Assembly (NCBI RefSeq): GCF_027409185.1
Contig: NC_084478.1
Coordinates: 80,955,624-81,019,623 of the forward strand
Origin: Cynocephalus volans
Lineage: Eukaryota; Chordata; Mammalia; Dermoptera; Cynocephalidae
Direction of reading: 5' to 3'
DNA length: 64,000 nucleotides
This document shows positions 1 to 11,944 of the stretch, in pieces. The notes under the pieces are model-generated. The model saw only the letters and a program-made list of their open reading frames with translations. It was not told where the DNA came from and made no database searches. Position numbers and translations under genes: made by a program. How positions within the stretch are numbered: position 1 is the first letter of the stretch; each line of letters starts with the position of its first letter.

Positions 1-3000
1 ATGGAAAAAGATTTACCGTGCAAACAGAAAAGAAAAACGAGCTGGAGTAGCTATTCTTATATCTGATAAAATAGACTTTAAACTAAAAACCATAAAAAGA
101 GACAATGAGGGACACTATGTAATGATAAAAGGACTGATCCATCAAGAAGACATAAAAATCATAAATATGTATGCACCCAATGTTGGAGCAGCCAGATTTA
201 TAAAACAAACTCTATTCGACCTAAAGAAGGAAATAGACACTAATACCATAATAGCAGGGGATCTGAACACCCCACTGTCAATATTGGACAGATCATCTAG
301 GCAAAGAATCAGCAGAGAAACACAAGATCTAAACAACACTCTAGACCAATTGGACATGGCAGATATCTACAGAACATTCCATCCAACAACCTCAGAATAT
401 TCATTCTTCTCATCAGCACATGGATCATTCTCCAGGATAGATCACATATTAGGTCACAAATCAAGTCTCAATAAATTCAAAAAAACTGGAATTATCCCAC
501 ATATTTTCTCAGACCACAATGGATTAAAATTAGAAATCAAAAACAAACAAAAATCTGGAAACTATACAAACATATGGAAATTAAACAGCATTCTACTTAA
601 TGACATATGGGTCCAAGAAGAAATCAAGCAAGAAATCAAAAAATTTATTGAAACTAATGAAAACAATGATACATCATACCAAAACCTGTGGGATACTGCA
701 AAAGCAGTATTACGGGGGAAATTTATTGCATTAAATGCTCACCTCAGAAGAATGGAAAGATGGCAAGTGAACAACCTAACACTTCACCTTAAAGAACTAG
801 AAAAACAAGAACAATCCAAACCTAAAGTTAGCAGACGGAAAGAAATCAAAAAAAAAAAAGAGAGAAGATTCAAATAACAAAAATTAGAAATGGAAAAGGG
901 GATATTACAACTGATTCATCTGAAATATAAGGAATCATTTGAGACTACTATAAACAACTATATGCCAACAAATTTGAAAATCTGGAGGAAATGGATAAAT
1001 TTCTGGACACACACAAGCTCCCAAAACTGAGCCATGAAGACGTAGAAAATCTGAACAGATCAATAACAATAAAGGAGATTGAAGCTGTTATCAGAAGGCT
1101 CCCAACAAAAAAAAGCCCAGGACCAGATGGATTCACAGCAGAATTTTACCAAACATTCAAAGAAGAATTGACACTGATTCTTTACAAACTATTCCAAAAG
1201 ATTGAAACAGACGCAAATCTCCCAAACTCATTCTATGAATCAAACATCATCCTGATACCAAAACCAGGTAAAGTTATAACCAAAAAAGAAAACTACAGGC
1301 CGATATCCTTGATGAATGTAGATGCAAAAATCCTCAATGAAATACTAGCAAACAGAATACAAGAACACGTAGGTAAAATTATTCACCACGATCAAGTGGG
1401 ATTCATCCCAGGGATGCAAGGTTGGTTCAACATATGCAAATCAATAAATGTGATACACCATATTAATAAAGTCAAACACAAGGACCATATGATCATCTCT
1501 ATAGATGCTGAAAAAGCATTTGATAAAATTCAACACTCATTCATGACAAAGACCCTCTATAAGTTACGTATACATGGAAAGTATCTCAACATAATTAAAG
1601 CCATGTATGATAAACCCACTGCCAATATCATCCTGAATGGGGAAAAGCTGAAAGCTTTTCCTTTAAGAACAAGAACTAGACAAGGATGCCCACTCTCACC
1701 ACTCCTATTCGACATAGTAGTGGAAGTATTAGCCAGAGCAAGCAGAGAAGAGAAGGAAATAAAGGGCATCCAGATTGGAAAAGGTGAAGTCAAAATGTCC
1801 CTGTTTGCAGATGACATGATCCTATATATCGAACAGCCAAAAGCCTCTACAGAAAAACTCTTAGAATTGATAAATAATTTCAGCCCAGTAGCAGGATACA
1901 AAATCAACACACAAAAATCAGTAGCATTTGTATTCTCCAATAGTGAACATGCAGAAAGAGAAATCAAGAAAGCCTGCCCATTTACAATAGCCACCAAAAA
2001 AATAAAATACTTAAGAATTGAGTTAAGCAAGGATGTGAAAAATCTCTATAATGAGAACTACAAACCACTGCTGAGAGAAATTACAGAGGATACAAGAAGA
2101 TGGAAAGATATCCCATACTCTTGGATTGGAAGAATCAACATAGTGAAAATGTCCATACTACCCAAAGTGATATACAAATTCAATGCAATCTCCATCAAAA
2201 TTCCAATGGCATTTTTCTCAGAAATGGAAAGAACTATCTAGACATTTATATGGAATAACAAAAGACCACACATAGCCAAAGCAATGCTGAGCAAAACAAA
2301 TAAAGCTGGAGGCATAACACTACCTGACTTTAAACTATACTACAAAGCTATAGTAACAAAAACAGTATGGTACTGGCATAAAAACAGACACACTGATCAA
2401 TGGCATAGAACAGAGAATCCAGAAATCAATCCACACACCTACAGCCATCTGATCTTTGACAAAGGCACCAAGCCTGTACATGGGGGAAGAGACTGCCTCT
2501 TTAGCAAATGGTGCTAGGAGAACTGGATGTCAATATGCAGGAGAATGAAACTAGACCCATACCTTTCACCATACACTAAAGTCAACTCAAAATGGATTAA
2601 AGAATTAAATATACACCCTGAAACAATAAAACTTCTTAAAGAAAACATAGGAGAAACACTTCAGGAAGTAGGACTGGACACAGACTTCATGAATATGACC
2701 CCAAAAGCATGGGCAACCAAAGGAAAAATAAACAAATGGGATTATATCAAACTGAAGAGCTTCTGCACAACAAAAGAAACAATTAACATAGTTAAAAGAC
2801 AACCAACAGAGTGGGAGAAAATATTTGCAAAATATAAATCTCACAAAGGATTAATATCCAGAATATACAGGGAACTCAAACAACTTTACAAGAAAAAAAC
2901 AAGCAACCCATTTCAAAAATGGGCAAAAGAGCTAAGTAGGCATTTCTCTAAGGAAGATATACAAATGGCCAACAGACATATGAAAAAATGTTCAATGTCA

Positions 3001-3760
3001 CTCAGCATCCAGGAAATGCAAATCAAAACTACACTGAGATACCATCTCACCCCAGTTAGGATGGCTAAAATCCAAAAGACTCTGAACGATAAATGCTGGC
3101 GAGGTTGCGGAGAAAAAGGAACTCTCATACATTGTTGGTGGGACTGCAAAATGGTGCAGCCTCTATGGAAAATGGTATGGAGGTTCCTCAAACAATTGCA
3201 GATAGATCTGCCATATGACCCAGCTATCCCACTGCTGGGAATATACCCAGAGGAATGGAAATCATCCAGTTGAAGGTATACCTGTTCCCCAATGTTCATT
3301 GCAGCACTCTTTACAATAGCCAAGAGTTGGAACCAGCTCAAATGTCCATCATCGGATGAGTGGACATGGAAAATGTGGTATATCTACACAATGGAATACT
3401 ACTCAGCTATAAAAAAGAATGAAATACTGCCATTTGCATCGACATGGACGGACCTAGAGAGAATTATATTAAGTGTAACAATTCAGGCACAGAAAGAGAA
3501 ATACCACATGTTCTCACTTATCGGTGGGAGATAAAAATAAATAAATAAATTCACACAGACAAAAAAAAAAAAAATCCAGGGGCAGGGACGAAGACATAAC
3601 AATTGCAATTTCTTGAAGTTGATATGAAAAGCAAACAGAAAGGACATTGTTGTGAGGGAGCGGGGAGAGGGAGGAGGGAGGGTGGTTTCAGTAATGGGCC
3701 ACAATAATCAACCTCATTGTATATTGACAAAATAAAATTTAAAAAAAGAAAAAAGAAAAT
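1..3760 (+). mobile_element. Young L1 retrotransposon, 5' end outside window, ORF2 broken
   Basis: The sequence encodes L1 ORF2p from within the endonuclease to the 3' end. Endonuclease residues are visible at 122-877 (AGDLNTPL, then SDHNG), the reverse transcriptase at 991-2241 ([14 protein letters not shown] catalytic motif) and the Cys-rich C-terminus at 2527-3273 ([10 protein letters not shown]...HCWWDC). The endonuclease and RT blocks are in different frames, so there is a frameshift around 878-990. The RT frame is then cut by TAG at 2239-2241 and by TAG at 2515-2517, the latter at an expected Trp codon (KWC-W-ENW). The 3' UTR has an A-rich run near 3560, a G-rich purine tract at about 3650-3685 and ends GACAAAATAAAATTT plus an A-rich tail near 3760. 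The same 3' end recurs at several sites in this window, so this is the lineage's recently active L1. I infer a dead copy of modest age. Confidence 0.93.
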
Positions 3761-3848
3761 TAAACCAAACATAAGTAGATTAAAAAAAATAAATAAAGAA
3801 AAAAACCTCCCAAAAATAGTAAAATAAAAAGCAATAGAAAACTTTAGA

Positions 3849-4020
3849 GGCCGGCCTGTGGCTCACTTGGGAGAGCGTGGTGCTGATAACACCCAGGCCA
3901 CGGGTGTGGATCCTATATAGGGATGGCCGGTTTGCTCACTGGCTGAGCGTGGTGCTGACAACACCAAGCCAAGGGTTGAGATCCCCTTACCGGTCATCTT
4001 TTTTAAAAAAAAAAAAAAAA
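3849..4020 (+). mobile_element. Dimeric tRNA-Ile-derived SINE (CYN type)
   Basis: Two tRNA-Ile-like units lie in tandem. Each has an A-box-like GGCTCAC..GG segment, the GGTGCTGAtAACACC anticodon-arm segment and a B-box-like GGGTnnGGATCC segment, followed by CCCCTTACCGGTCATC and an A tail. A perfect 12-bp target-site duplication, GAAAACTTTAGA, flanks it at 3837-3848 and 4021-4032. It sits just downstream of the L1 tail. Confidence 0.9.
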
Positions 4021-4259
4021 GAAAACTTTAGAAATAAAACATTTATGAGCAAAAAAATAAAAATAAAAACACACACTCCAAATGATATAACAGAATATAA
4101 TATAAACAGAAGAAAATGATTGTTAGACATAAACTCACATCCTAGAAAACTTAAAATTTTATATTTCCTGCCCCATCTTTTTGTGATGTAAAACGTGTAG
4201 TTGAGATTGCACATAATTTTGTATCTAACTGTCCTAAAGTACTTTTGACCTTGAAAGCA

Positions 4260-5040
4260 CCAGCCAACTATGCCCGTCCTTTTCTCCTCAGAGCCATTGG
4301 CCTTTAGGTACTGCTTCGGGCAAATTCAGCCAGCTACGCAGGTTTGCTTATTATCATTGTTGCTGTTATCATCTGCTGGAATGCATGGAGCTCGCACAAC
4401 TTCCAGGCACTAAGCATTGCCAGGTACATCAGCCGTTCATGCTGGTTCTTCTGTGGGATCTGAACTCTAGTTTGCTTCATTTCTACTCCATGACTGCCAT
4501 AGCCAGTGGTCACAGGAAAGGCTCTTCCCAATGAAAAACCACAAGTAAAGGTGCCTCCTGGGCCTCCTGGCCGTGGCTGATTCAATGAACAGGAGGCCAC
4601 ACTGTCATTGTCAACCCCCACTCCCCCACCTCCAGGAAAGTCAGTACAGGGGCGGGGCCTACTCAGAAGTGGGAGAGCAGTGATCACCTCAGCATTGGAT
4701 GCATTCTCCACAGAAACAAGGAGTGCCAAAGGTGTGCCCAGAAGTCGCAGCAGTGCAACATTAAGGGGGCTCCTTGTTATGTCTTAGTGGGGATGGGCAC
4801 GATCTCACAAATGCCTCATCCCCTGGTTTGGGAAAGAAGCATCCTTAAGCGCAGTAAGGCTATATCCACAAACTAAACTCTGAGCTGGAGGACCTATATG
4901 TTCCGGCTAGTAATGGCAAGCTGGGACAGCTATCTCATGGAGTAGAAGAAAAGCCCTGACATTATATACAAATTACTGGGGGAGGGGTTGTGGGTAAGGG
5001 GAGAAAAAGTATGGGGACACAAATTAAAAAATCATTCATT
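4260..5040. other. Non-coding stretch, nothing recognised
   Basis: I see no gene, RNA or clear repeat. The minus-strand open stretch at 4334-4729 has no recognisable domain and lies in ordinary intergenic composition. Confidence 0.4.
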
Positions 5041-5044
5041 TTAA

Positions 5045-5280
5045 GCTAACGCTAACTATGAGCTAGCCATTGTTTTACGTGCTTTACAAATATGAACTTC
5101 TTTAATTCTCTTAACATCCTATAAGTAGGTACTATTATCAACTCCATTTCACAGATGATGAAACTGAGCCAGAGAGGTGAGGTAACTTCCTGAAGGTCAG
5201 AGGTAGTAGACAGATGGTGGAGCAGGGATCTGAAACCAGCCAATCTGGCTCCAGAATCCAGGCTTTTAGTTACTACATTA
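5045..5280 (+). mobile_element. MIR SINE
   Basis: The diagnostic MIR core and tail are readable: TAGGTACTATTATCAACTCC, CAGATGATGAAACTGAG, then GGTAACTTCCTGAAGGTC and a TCTGGCTCCAGAATCC end. It is a diverged, ancient copy. Confidence 0.8.
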
Positions 5281-5444
5281 CACTGCACTGTTATAGAAAT
5301 TTTGGAAAATACACAGAAACGTACACAACGACCTGTACGTACTAGCATCACTGGTCACGTTTTGCTAGATAGCCTTCCTGTCCTTTACATGCATGTATTA
5401 TATAGTACACTATATATCGTTTTTCAAAAATGAATCATATTCTA

Positions 5445-5540
5445 GGGGCTGGCCGGTTAGCTCAATTGGTTAGAGCGCGGTGCTGATAATACCAAGGTCA
5501 AGGGCTTGGATCGCCATACTGGCCAGCCGCACCCAAAAAA
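5445..5540 (+). mobile_element. Monomeric tRNA-Ile-derived SINE
   Basis: A single unit reads GGCTGGCCGGTTAGCTCAATTGG..GGTGCTGATAATACCAAGG..GGCCAGCCGC plus A-rich tail. It preserves the tRNA-Ile D-arm and anticodon arm clearly. The 12-bp target-site duplication GAATCATATTCT is present at 5432-5443 and 5541-5552. This is the monomer from which the dimers were built. Confidence 0.9.
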
Positions 5541-5869
5541 GAATCATATTCTGTATTTTGGCCTGTACCCTTCCGCAAGGCCATTTCCCCTATCCGCACA
5601 CACAGTCTTTCAATCGTTATTTTAAATGACTCATAATATCCTTTTGTGTTGTTGAAACATTATTTATTTAAGCAGTACCCTACTGAGGAGCACTGAGAAT
5701 GCTCCCAGTGTTTCTCCATGACGGTGAAAATTCTGCAAGAGGCAGAGCTTTTTTAAAAACTACCTTTTGAACCCAATCAGCTACATCTGCAAAATAAAAG
5801 TAAAAAACTAAAAACCTCTAGGGAAGGCAAACCTATGTGTAGGAGGGGACGGAGAAAGTGACTGCCACC

Positions 5870-6620
5870 ATGACTCTTCCCGCTTTCCTTTTGTCTGGTG
5901 GCCGCACGGGACTGGCCAGAGCCGGTGCCGAGGGACTGCAGAGGCCCGCATCTCCAACTGCGCATGCCACGAGCAAAGGGGCGGGGAAGCGAGCAGGGCG
6001 GGGGAGCGGGCGCAAATAAGGAAGTGTGAAAGAAGTAACAAAAGGCGCAGAGGCGGGGTTTCCCGCCCCAACCCTACTTTCGTCTCCCTCTACCTGGTCC
6101 CAAGTTTCTTATTGGTCAGGCATCTTCAGCCCCATTGGTCCGAGATGTAAAGGACCGGGTCTGCCCCAAGCTATGCCTGCTTCCAGAGCTGCAAATAAGA
6201 ACCGTCAATTGCGATGCCGCTTTCAGGCATTGTTTAGGACATGCCCGTGGGGCCTGAAGGTGCTTTGTTCGGCAACCCGAGCAGTTGAGAGTTCAACGGC
6301 AAGTTTCGAAGATGCCGCCCAAAGGAAAAAGTGGTTCTGGAAAAGGGGGGAAAGGTAGAACGGTTAGAGCAATCAGGGAGAATGGGGGCGGGTGAGGAGC
6401 GAGGGGAGGGAACAAACAGGCAATCCCCGGGACCCGGGACGGAGGCAGCAGATGGGCAGTGACCCCACAGAGCGGCCATCCATTATGTGTGGAGCTCCTC
6501 TGATGAGGCTTAGAAAGGATAAGTGCGCGAGGGGGGCTACTGGGGTTGTAGGAACATATTGGGGTGCGGGGCAGGGGCCGTCCGCGTGGAGCTGATGGGG
6601 ATGGTTCCTTGGAAGCGATG
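5870..6620 (+). promoter_or_regulatory. PIN4: PIN4 CpG-rich promoter
   Basis: A CpG-rich block surrounds the first coding exon. Visible elements are an NRF1-like CTGCGCATGCC near 5956, GC boxes (GGGGCGGGG near 5979, GGCGGGG near 6052) and two inverted CCAAT boxes (TATTGGTC near 6110, CATTGGTCC near 6135). I see no TATA box at the expected spacing. This is a typical housekeeping promoter; the transcription start is inferred to lie at about 6140-6300. Confidence 0.75.
6312..6354 (+). CDS. PIN4: PIN4 coding exon 1
   Basis: Encodes [14 protein letters not shown] plus the first base of a Gly codon. It ends at AAAG followed by the donor GTAGAA at 6355. The context GAAG-ATG has A at -3. The frame stays open upstream of the ATG only back to TGA 6255-6257, which fixes this Met as the start. 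Confidence 0.95.
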
Positions 6621-9600
6621 ATTTGAGGCTGCTATTTCAAGGGATTATTAGAGCTGTAAAATTTAATCTTGTCAGAAACCATCAATAGGAAGTCCAGATT
6701 GATTACGGTCCTCAAGGTTCCTTTTAATGCTTGCAGAATGACATGCCCACCATCGGGGAAAGACTCATTCAGCCACTGAACAGATGTGTGTCGGGCACAC
6801 ATATATCTGAGGATATAAAAATAAGACACGGATCTTGGTCTTAAGGAGCTCCCGAAGTAGTGAGGAAGATAAAAACATATCATAAAGCACTGTACATAAT
6901 GCAGTGTTGAGAGATGCGTATGGGATACTACGGAAACTGAGGAAGTGCTTTATCTAGTCGGGGAACGGAAGGGAAGGCTTCCTGGAGATGAGTTAGGCAG
7001 GTCAAGATTGGCAGTGGAGATAGGTCAAAGCATTCCTGACAGGGTCCACCAGCTAAAGCACTGAGGTGAGAAACAGCATGGTATATACGGTATAGTGTTG
7101 CTGGAGCAGAAACTCAAGCCAGAATGGCAAGTGGTGAGAATGAAGACATAAACAAAGACCAAATGGTGGGATTCTAAGAAGGTTAGTTAAGGGTCAGAAA
7201 AACCTGTAAGGAGATTGTTGTGGTAGTCCTGGTGAGAGATGACGGTGGCCTGAACTAAAGTAGTAGCTGTGGGAACTGAGAGGAGAGAAAAAGATCCTAT
7301 AAATATTCAGAATGTGAAATAGTCAGGGCTTTGTGATTTATTGGATTGGGCATGGAGGGGTCAACAATCATTCTCACTTTTCTGTATGGGTTTCTAACTT
7401 GATGCTGATGCTGCAAGCTAACATAGAGAATACATGAGGAGCTGGGATGAGGTTGATGAGTTCGCTTTTATTTTTATTTTTATTTTTATTTTTTTAAAAA
7501 AGATGACCGGTAAGGGGATCTTAACCCTTGGTGTTGTCAGCACCACACTCTCCCAAGTGAGCCATGGGTTGGTTGGCCCTGATGAGTTCGCTTTTAGATA
7601 TATTGACTCTGAGGTGTCCGTGGGACATCTAAGTGGAGATGTGGTCAGGAAGTGACTGGATATTTGAGTCTGAAGTTTGAGGGGGAGGTCTAGGCTACAT
7701 ATGCAGGTTTTAGGAGTCACTGACTCCTAAACATATGACTCCTAAAATGGGTAGTTGAGGCTGTGAGAGTGTATGAGATTACCCATGGAAAGTTTGTAGA
7801 ATAAGAAGAGCAGAGGGCAGAGGATTTGATCCTGGGGCAGGCAAAGAGGCAAACAGATAACAGGGAGTGAAGAATGATGTCCCAGAGTCTGGAGAGACCA
7901 GAAACTTTCAAAGACACAAGGTATAGTCTGTCATGCACAGCAAAGCAGCCAGATGAGATGAGGACCCAAAACAATACTGTTTGGATTTGGAAATTAAAGG
8001 TGGCCTTAGGCAAGAGTGGTTTCAGTGGAGTGAGAAAGGCAGATTGTGACTAGAGGACTGACAGGGAAGTGATTAAACTGGAGACAGATCAGTGTGGACT
8101 GATGGAAGAAGCATGGAAATTGGATGGTAGATAGAGGAGGACAGAGAATTAAGAGAAAGTTTTGTTTGTTTCTTCAGAAAGGGGAAAACTTGGGAGTGAC
8201 TCCAAGTGAAGGATCCAGTAGAGTAAGAGAGGTAAAGTTAAAAAGAAGTGAGATTTAGGAGAAGATGGGGTCTAGGACTGAGGTGGAGTAGTTGACCTTT
8301 GAATAGGAGAAGGGACACCTTATGCTTGAGGTCATAGACAAAGAGACAAGATGGGTGTGGCACTAGGGAGAGGGCAGAGTTAGGGAGGTCATGCTTAATG
8401 GCCTCAATTTCTTAGTAAAGAAGAATGCAAGGGTATTTTTAAGACTGAGGGGCAAGGGACTCAGTAGGGGTCTTGAGAAGAGTGGTAGCAGTTTCGAACA
8501 GGGTAATGGGAGAGGGAATGAAATTCAAATAAAAGGACTACCCTCAAGGATAGGAGCCTGACTGAGATTGAAGGCCATGAATTTGTAGAAGACATGATCT
8601 GCACAGTCATTATTTATCTAGCACCATGCAACTGGCACAATGTAGGATTGAAAAGAGCTAGGTGTAGCCTTGAGCCAGGGTTGAGGATTTGTTGGGCAAT
8701 TATAATAGGAGGATAGCAACACGAGGGAATTGAGGGTGCCAGTGGGAACGCAGTTCAGATGATTAGGCATGGGGTCCAGACTGGGAAAGGAAGAAGTCTC
8801 GCAGTGTCAAGGAACTCAGCAGGATGGGGACTGAGGGCAGAGGGGGGTGGGGGGGAGAATGTTCTGTGAAGTCAAAGAGCCAGTGTTGTGAGAATGAGGC
8901 ACAAGAAAGCTGGAAGGACAGGAGGTTGTAGCCAGAGATTGAACTACTAGTTCTGAGTGACATGATTCTGTCATGTGCCCCTGGGGCAGGTGTCCTGGAG
9001 TAGTGAGAATGGGCATTCAGCAGGGAGATCCCAAACTGTGAGATGAGGTAAATGGTGAGGTAAGGCAAGATGATGGCAGGAGCGAGGGTGGAGAGGAAGC
9101 CCAAAGCTGAGGCCAGGGTCCTCAGTAAAAGGTAGTGAGGTGGCAGTCAGAAGACGACAGCACCCGGGAGGGGAGAGGATGGGATGGCTGGAGGTCATCA
9201 TTGTTCACAAGTGAATATACAGCAAACCCAGTGAAGAGTTTGCTTTAATAAAATTCCTTTGGCAGGAACATTTTCTTAGGCTTTTGGCGGTCAGTATTTT
9301 GGGTTTTCAGTTTACTTGAAAATTTATTGAACACCTTTTGTATGTCAGGAACTGTGCTAGGCATTAGAGATACTAAGACAAGTAAGATAGTGTTTCCTGC
9401 TTAAAACTTTTCAAGGGCTCCCTATTACTTCTAGGGTAAATTCCAAGTTCTTAATGGGGGCCCAAAGGCCCCCATCCCCTGACCTCCCCCAGGCAGGCTC
9501 ATCTGACAGCACTCCAACCTCAGATTTGGCTTCATCTTACAATTTTCTACACGTACTGTGTTGTTTCCTCCATTCTGGAGTGTCTTCTCATCCTTCTTTA

Positions 9601-11905
9601 GCTAGTCAGCATCTACTCATCAGGAAACCTTCCCTGGCTGGCCAAAATGTTCCTCTGTGCTTCCATAGCCCCCTGTGCATAACCGGCTCTTTGCACCTAC
9701 AACATTCTCCTGAAATGATCTGCCTTCCTCACTAGAATATGAGTGCCCTGAGAGAAGGTACATGGCTTTTTCATCTTTATACCCCAAATACCTAGAACTT
9801 AGTAGTTACTTATGAAATGTTCATTGAACTGAGCATTTAATTCAGCTATAGTTCATAGGAACATCAGTCTCTAACAGTAAGTATGTTGCCATTGACACAG
9901 AAGTTAACACAGTAGTAAAGGACATAGTAGTAAAATGTAAGATGCTGCCAGTAGTTGTTAATCTGAATATCAATGGCTTTTCTTAGGAAAACATCAATAG
10001 GCAATGTAGTAGACTCCAGGAATTTGGATGTGAATGTATTCTTTAGCCAAATATGGATAGTGGGAAATTTGATCTTTATTTAAAATATATTTTTGGAGAT
10101 TTTGCTTATTGGAATTGTGAGTGCTCAAATACATAGTTGCAGTGCATATTAGAAATTTTACAAGAGCTTAGGGGTTTGCCCTTAGAAGGCAGGATTTGAA
10201 ATTGGGTCTACATTCTCCAGACCAGGCTTCTGGAGCTCTCATCCACCCATTAGCACACTCATTTCTGTATCCGTTTTCTGAGAAGCGTTTATGTAGGGCA
10301 CAAATCTCCTGTTTTAAGAGAGGTGAGTCACAGATTAACTTAGCTTGCTGTAGTAAAGTGTCTGGCAGAGTACCCTTTTGAAGCTTGATGCTATGATAGA
10401 AGGATCAACTTGTGTTGTCTGTTGGACCTTTCTGTAAATATCAAGGTGCAGTTTAAATGAGTACGTGTCATGTCTCTCTAAAGGGGGAGCAGCCTGTGGG
10501 AGTGACAGTGCTGGCAAGAAGGCTGAGGGTCCCAAAGGTGGAGGCAGTGCAGTAAAGGTGAGTTACTAGTTCCTTTTTTTTCCGATGTTAAATGTAAATA
10601 ACATATACACATTGGTACACATAAAAGACAGTATGCTTAACTCATTCTAAGAGGCTAACCTAACACACTGATGTAAAATCAAGATAACAAAACTGGAAAA
10701 TGTAGACCAATCTCATTTATGAAAAGTAATTCCTTTTAAATACTTTCTCAAATGCTTTCCCAGACATCCAGAATTTCTTCATAATTTTTGTATTAAGTTA
10801 TATCTTCCCAGTAAGTAAATGAGTTATTTCTCAGGACAAAATATTTTACAAAACCAGGAACTTATGTAAGTGCTAAAAGGCACCTCTGCTGAATAAACAG
10901 GCAAGGGTGCAGGTCTCATTAGAAAGCTCCCCACTGGTGAGCTAACAAGCCAGGGTTTTGACTATGAAAATGGGGGTGGTGGTGGTGGTGGTAAGACAAT
11001 TAGCAAATAATGACTTGAAGTATGTATCCTAGTCCCAGAGGAGTGTCTGCTGTAAGAAAATTTAATCTGCAGATAGAACTATACTACTTAGTACTATGTA
11101 ACAAGGTGATATCCATGTTTTAGTCAGGATATGGAAGCCTATACTTTCATTCATTCATTCAGTGACATCTGCCCTGTACTAAGCAAGTGTATCAGGCTCT
11201 GGGGATTTAAAAAAAAGTAAGAGATGCTCTCTGTTATTACAGTTTAGTTGGGAGCAGTTAGGTAAAGAAATAAATTTCATTGCTGTACAATAAGCATAGC
11301 AGTGGAATTACACCATATAAATTCAACCATGCACCCAAAAAGAGAGAGAGAATGTAAACAGTGTGAGCCATTCTGCCCACCTTTCTACTCAATGAACCTG
11401 TGCCCCAGAGAGAGCGTGAGAGGAGAGCCATGGATCTGCTTTTCTGTAGTTGTCCTCCATTCTTGTATGAACATCCAACCATGTGATGTGGGAATCTGGT
11501 GTCCGAAGATAATTTTTCATAAAACATGGTCCCTAAATACAACCTAGCTACTTCATCTGGTGTTCAAATGAAGAAGTGGTCATTGTTACAACCTGAGAGT
11601 GGGGGGTGTCTGGCTATGTTGGGCTTAATGAGAGCTGATGTGTTGGTCTCCAGTATGACATCTTCATAAGGAATGTTCTAGGGCAATTTTTAAAATTTTT
11701 TTTAATTTATTTTTATTTTTATTTATTATTATTTTTTTAAATTTTATTTTGTCGATATACATTGTGGCTGATTATTGCTCCCCATCACCAAAACCTCCCT
11801 CCCTTCTCCCTCCCCCCCTCCCCCCCAACAGTGTCCTTTCTGTTTGCTTGTCGTATCAACTTCAAGTAATTGTGGTTGTTATATCTTCTTCCCCCCCCCC
11901 CCCCC

Positions 11906-11944
<39 letters not shown>

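Noticed and set aside
5445-5540. Possible functional tRNA-Ile gene
   Set aside because: tRNA-like but followed by a SINE tail and flanked by a perfect target-site duplication; anticodon and acceptor stems degraded.
6026-6358. 110-codon plus-strand open frame over the PIN4 promoter and exon 1
   Set aside because: Out of frame with PIN4, CpG-island composition, no similarity recognised.
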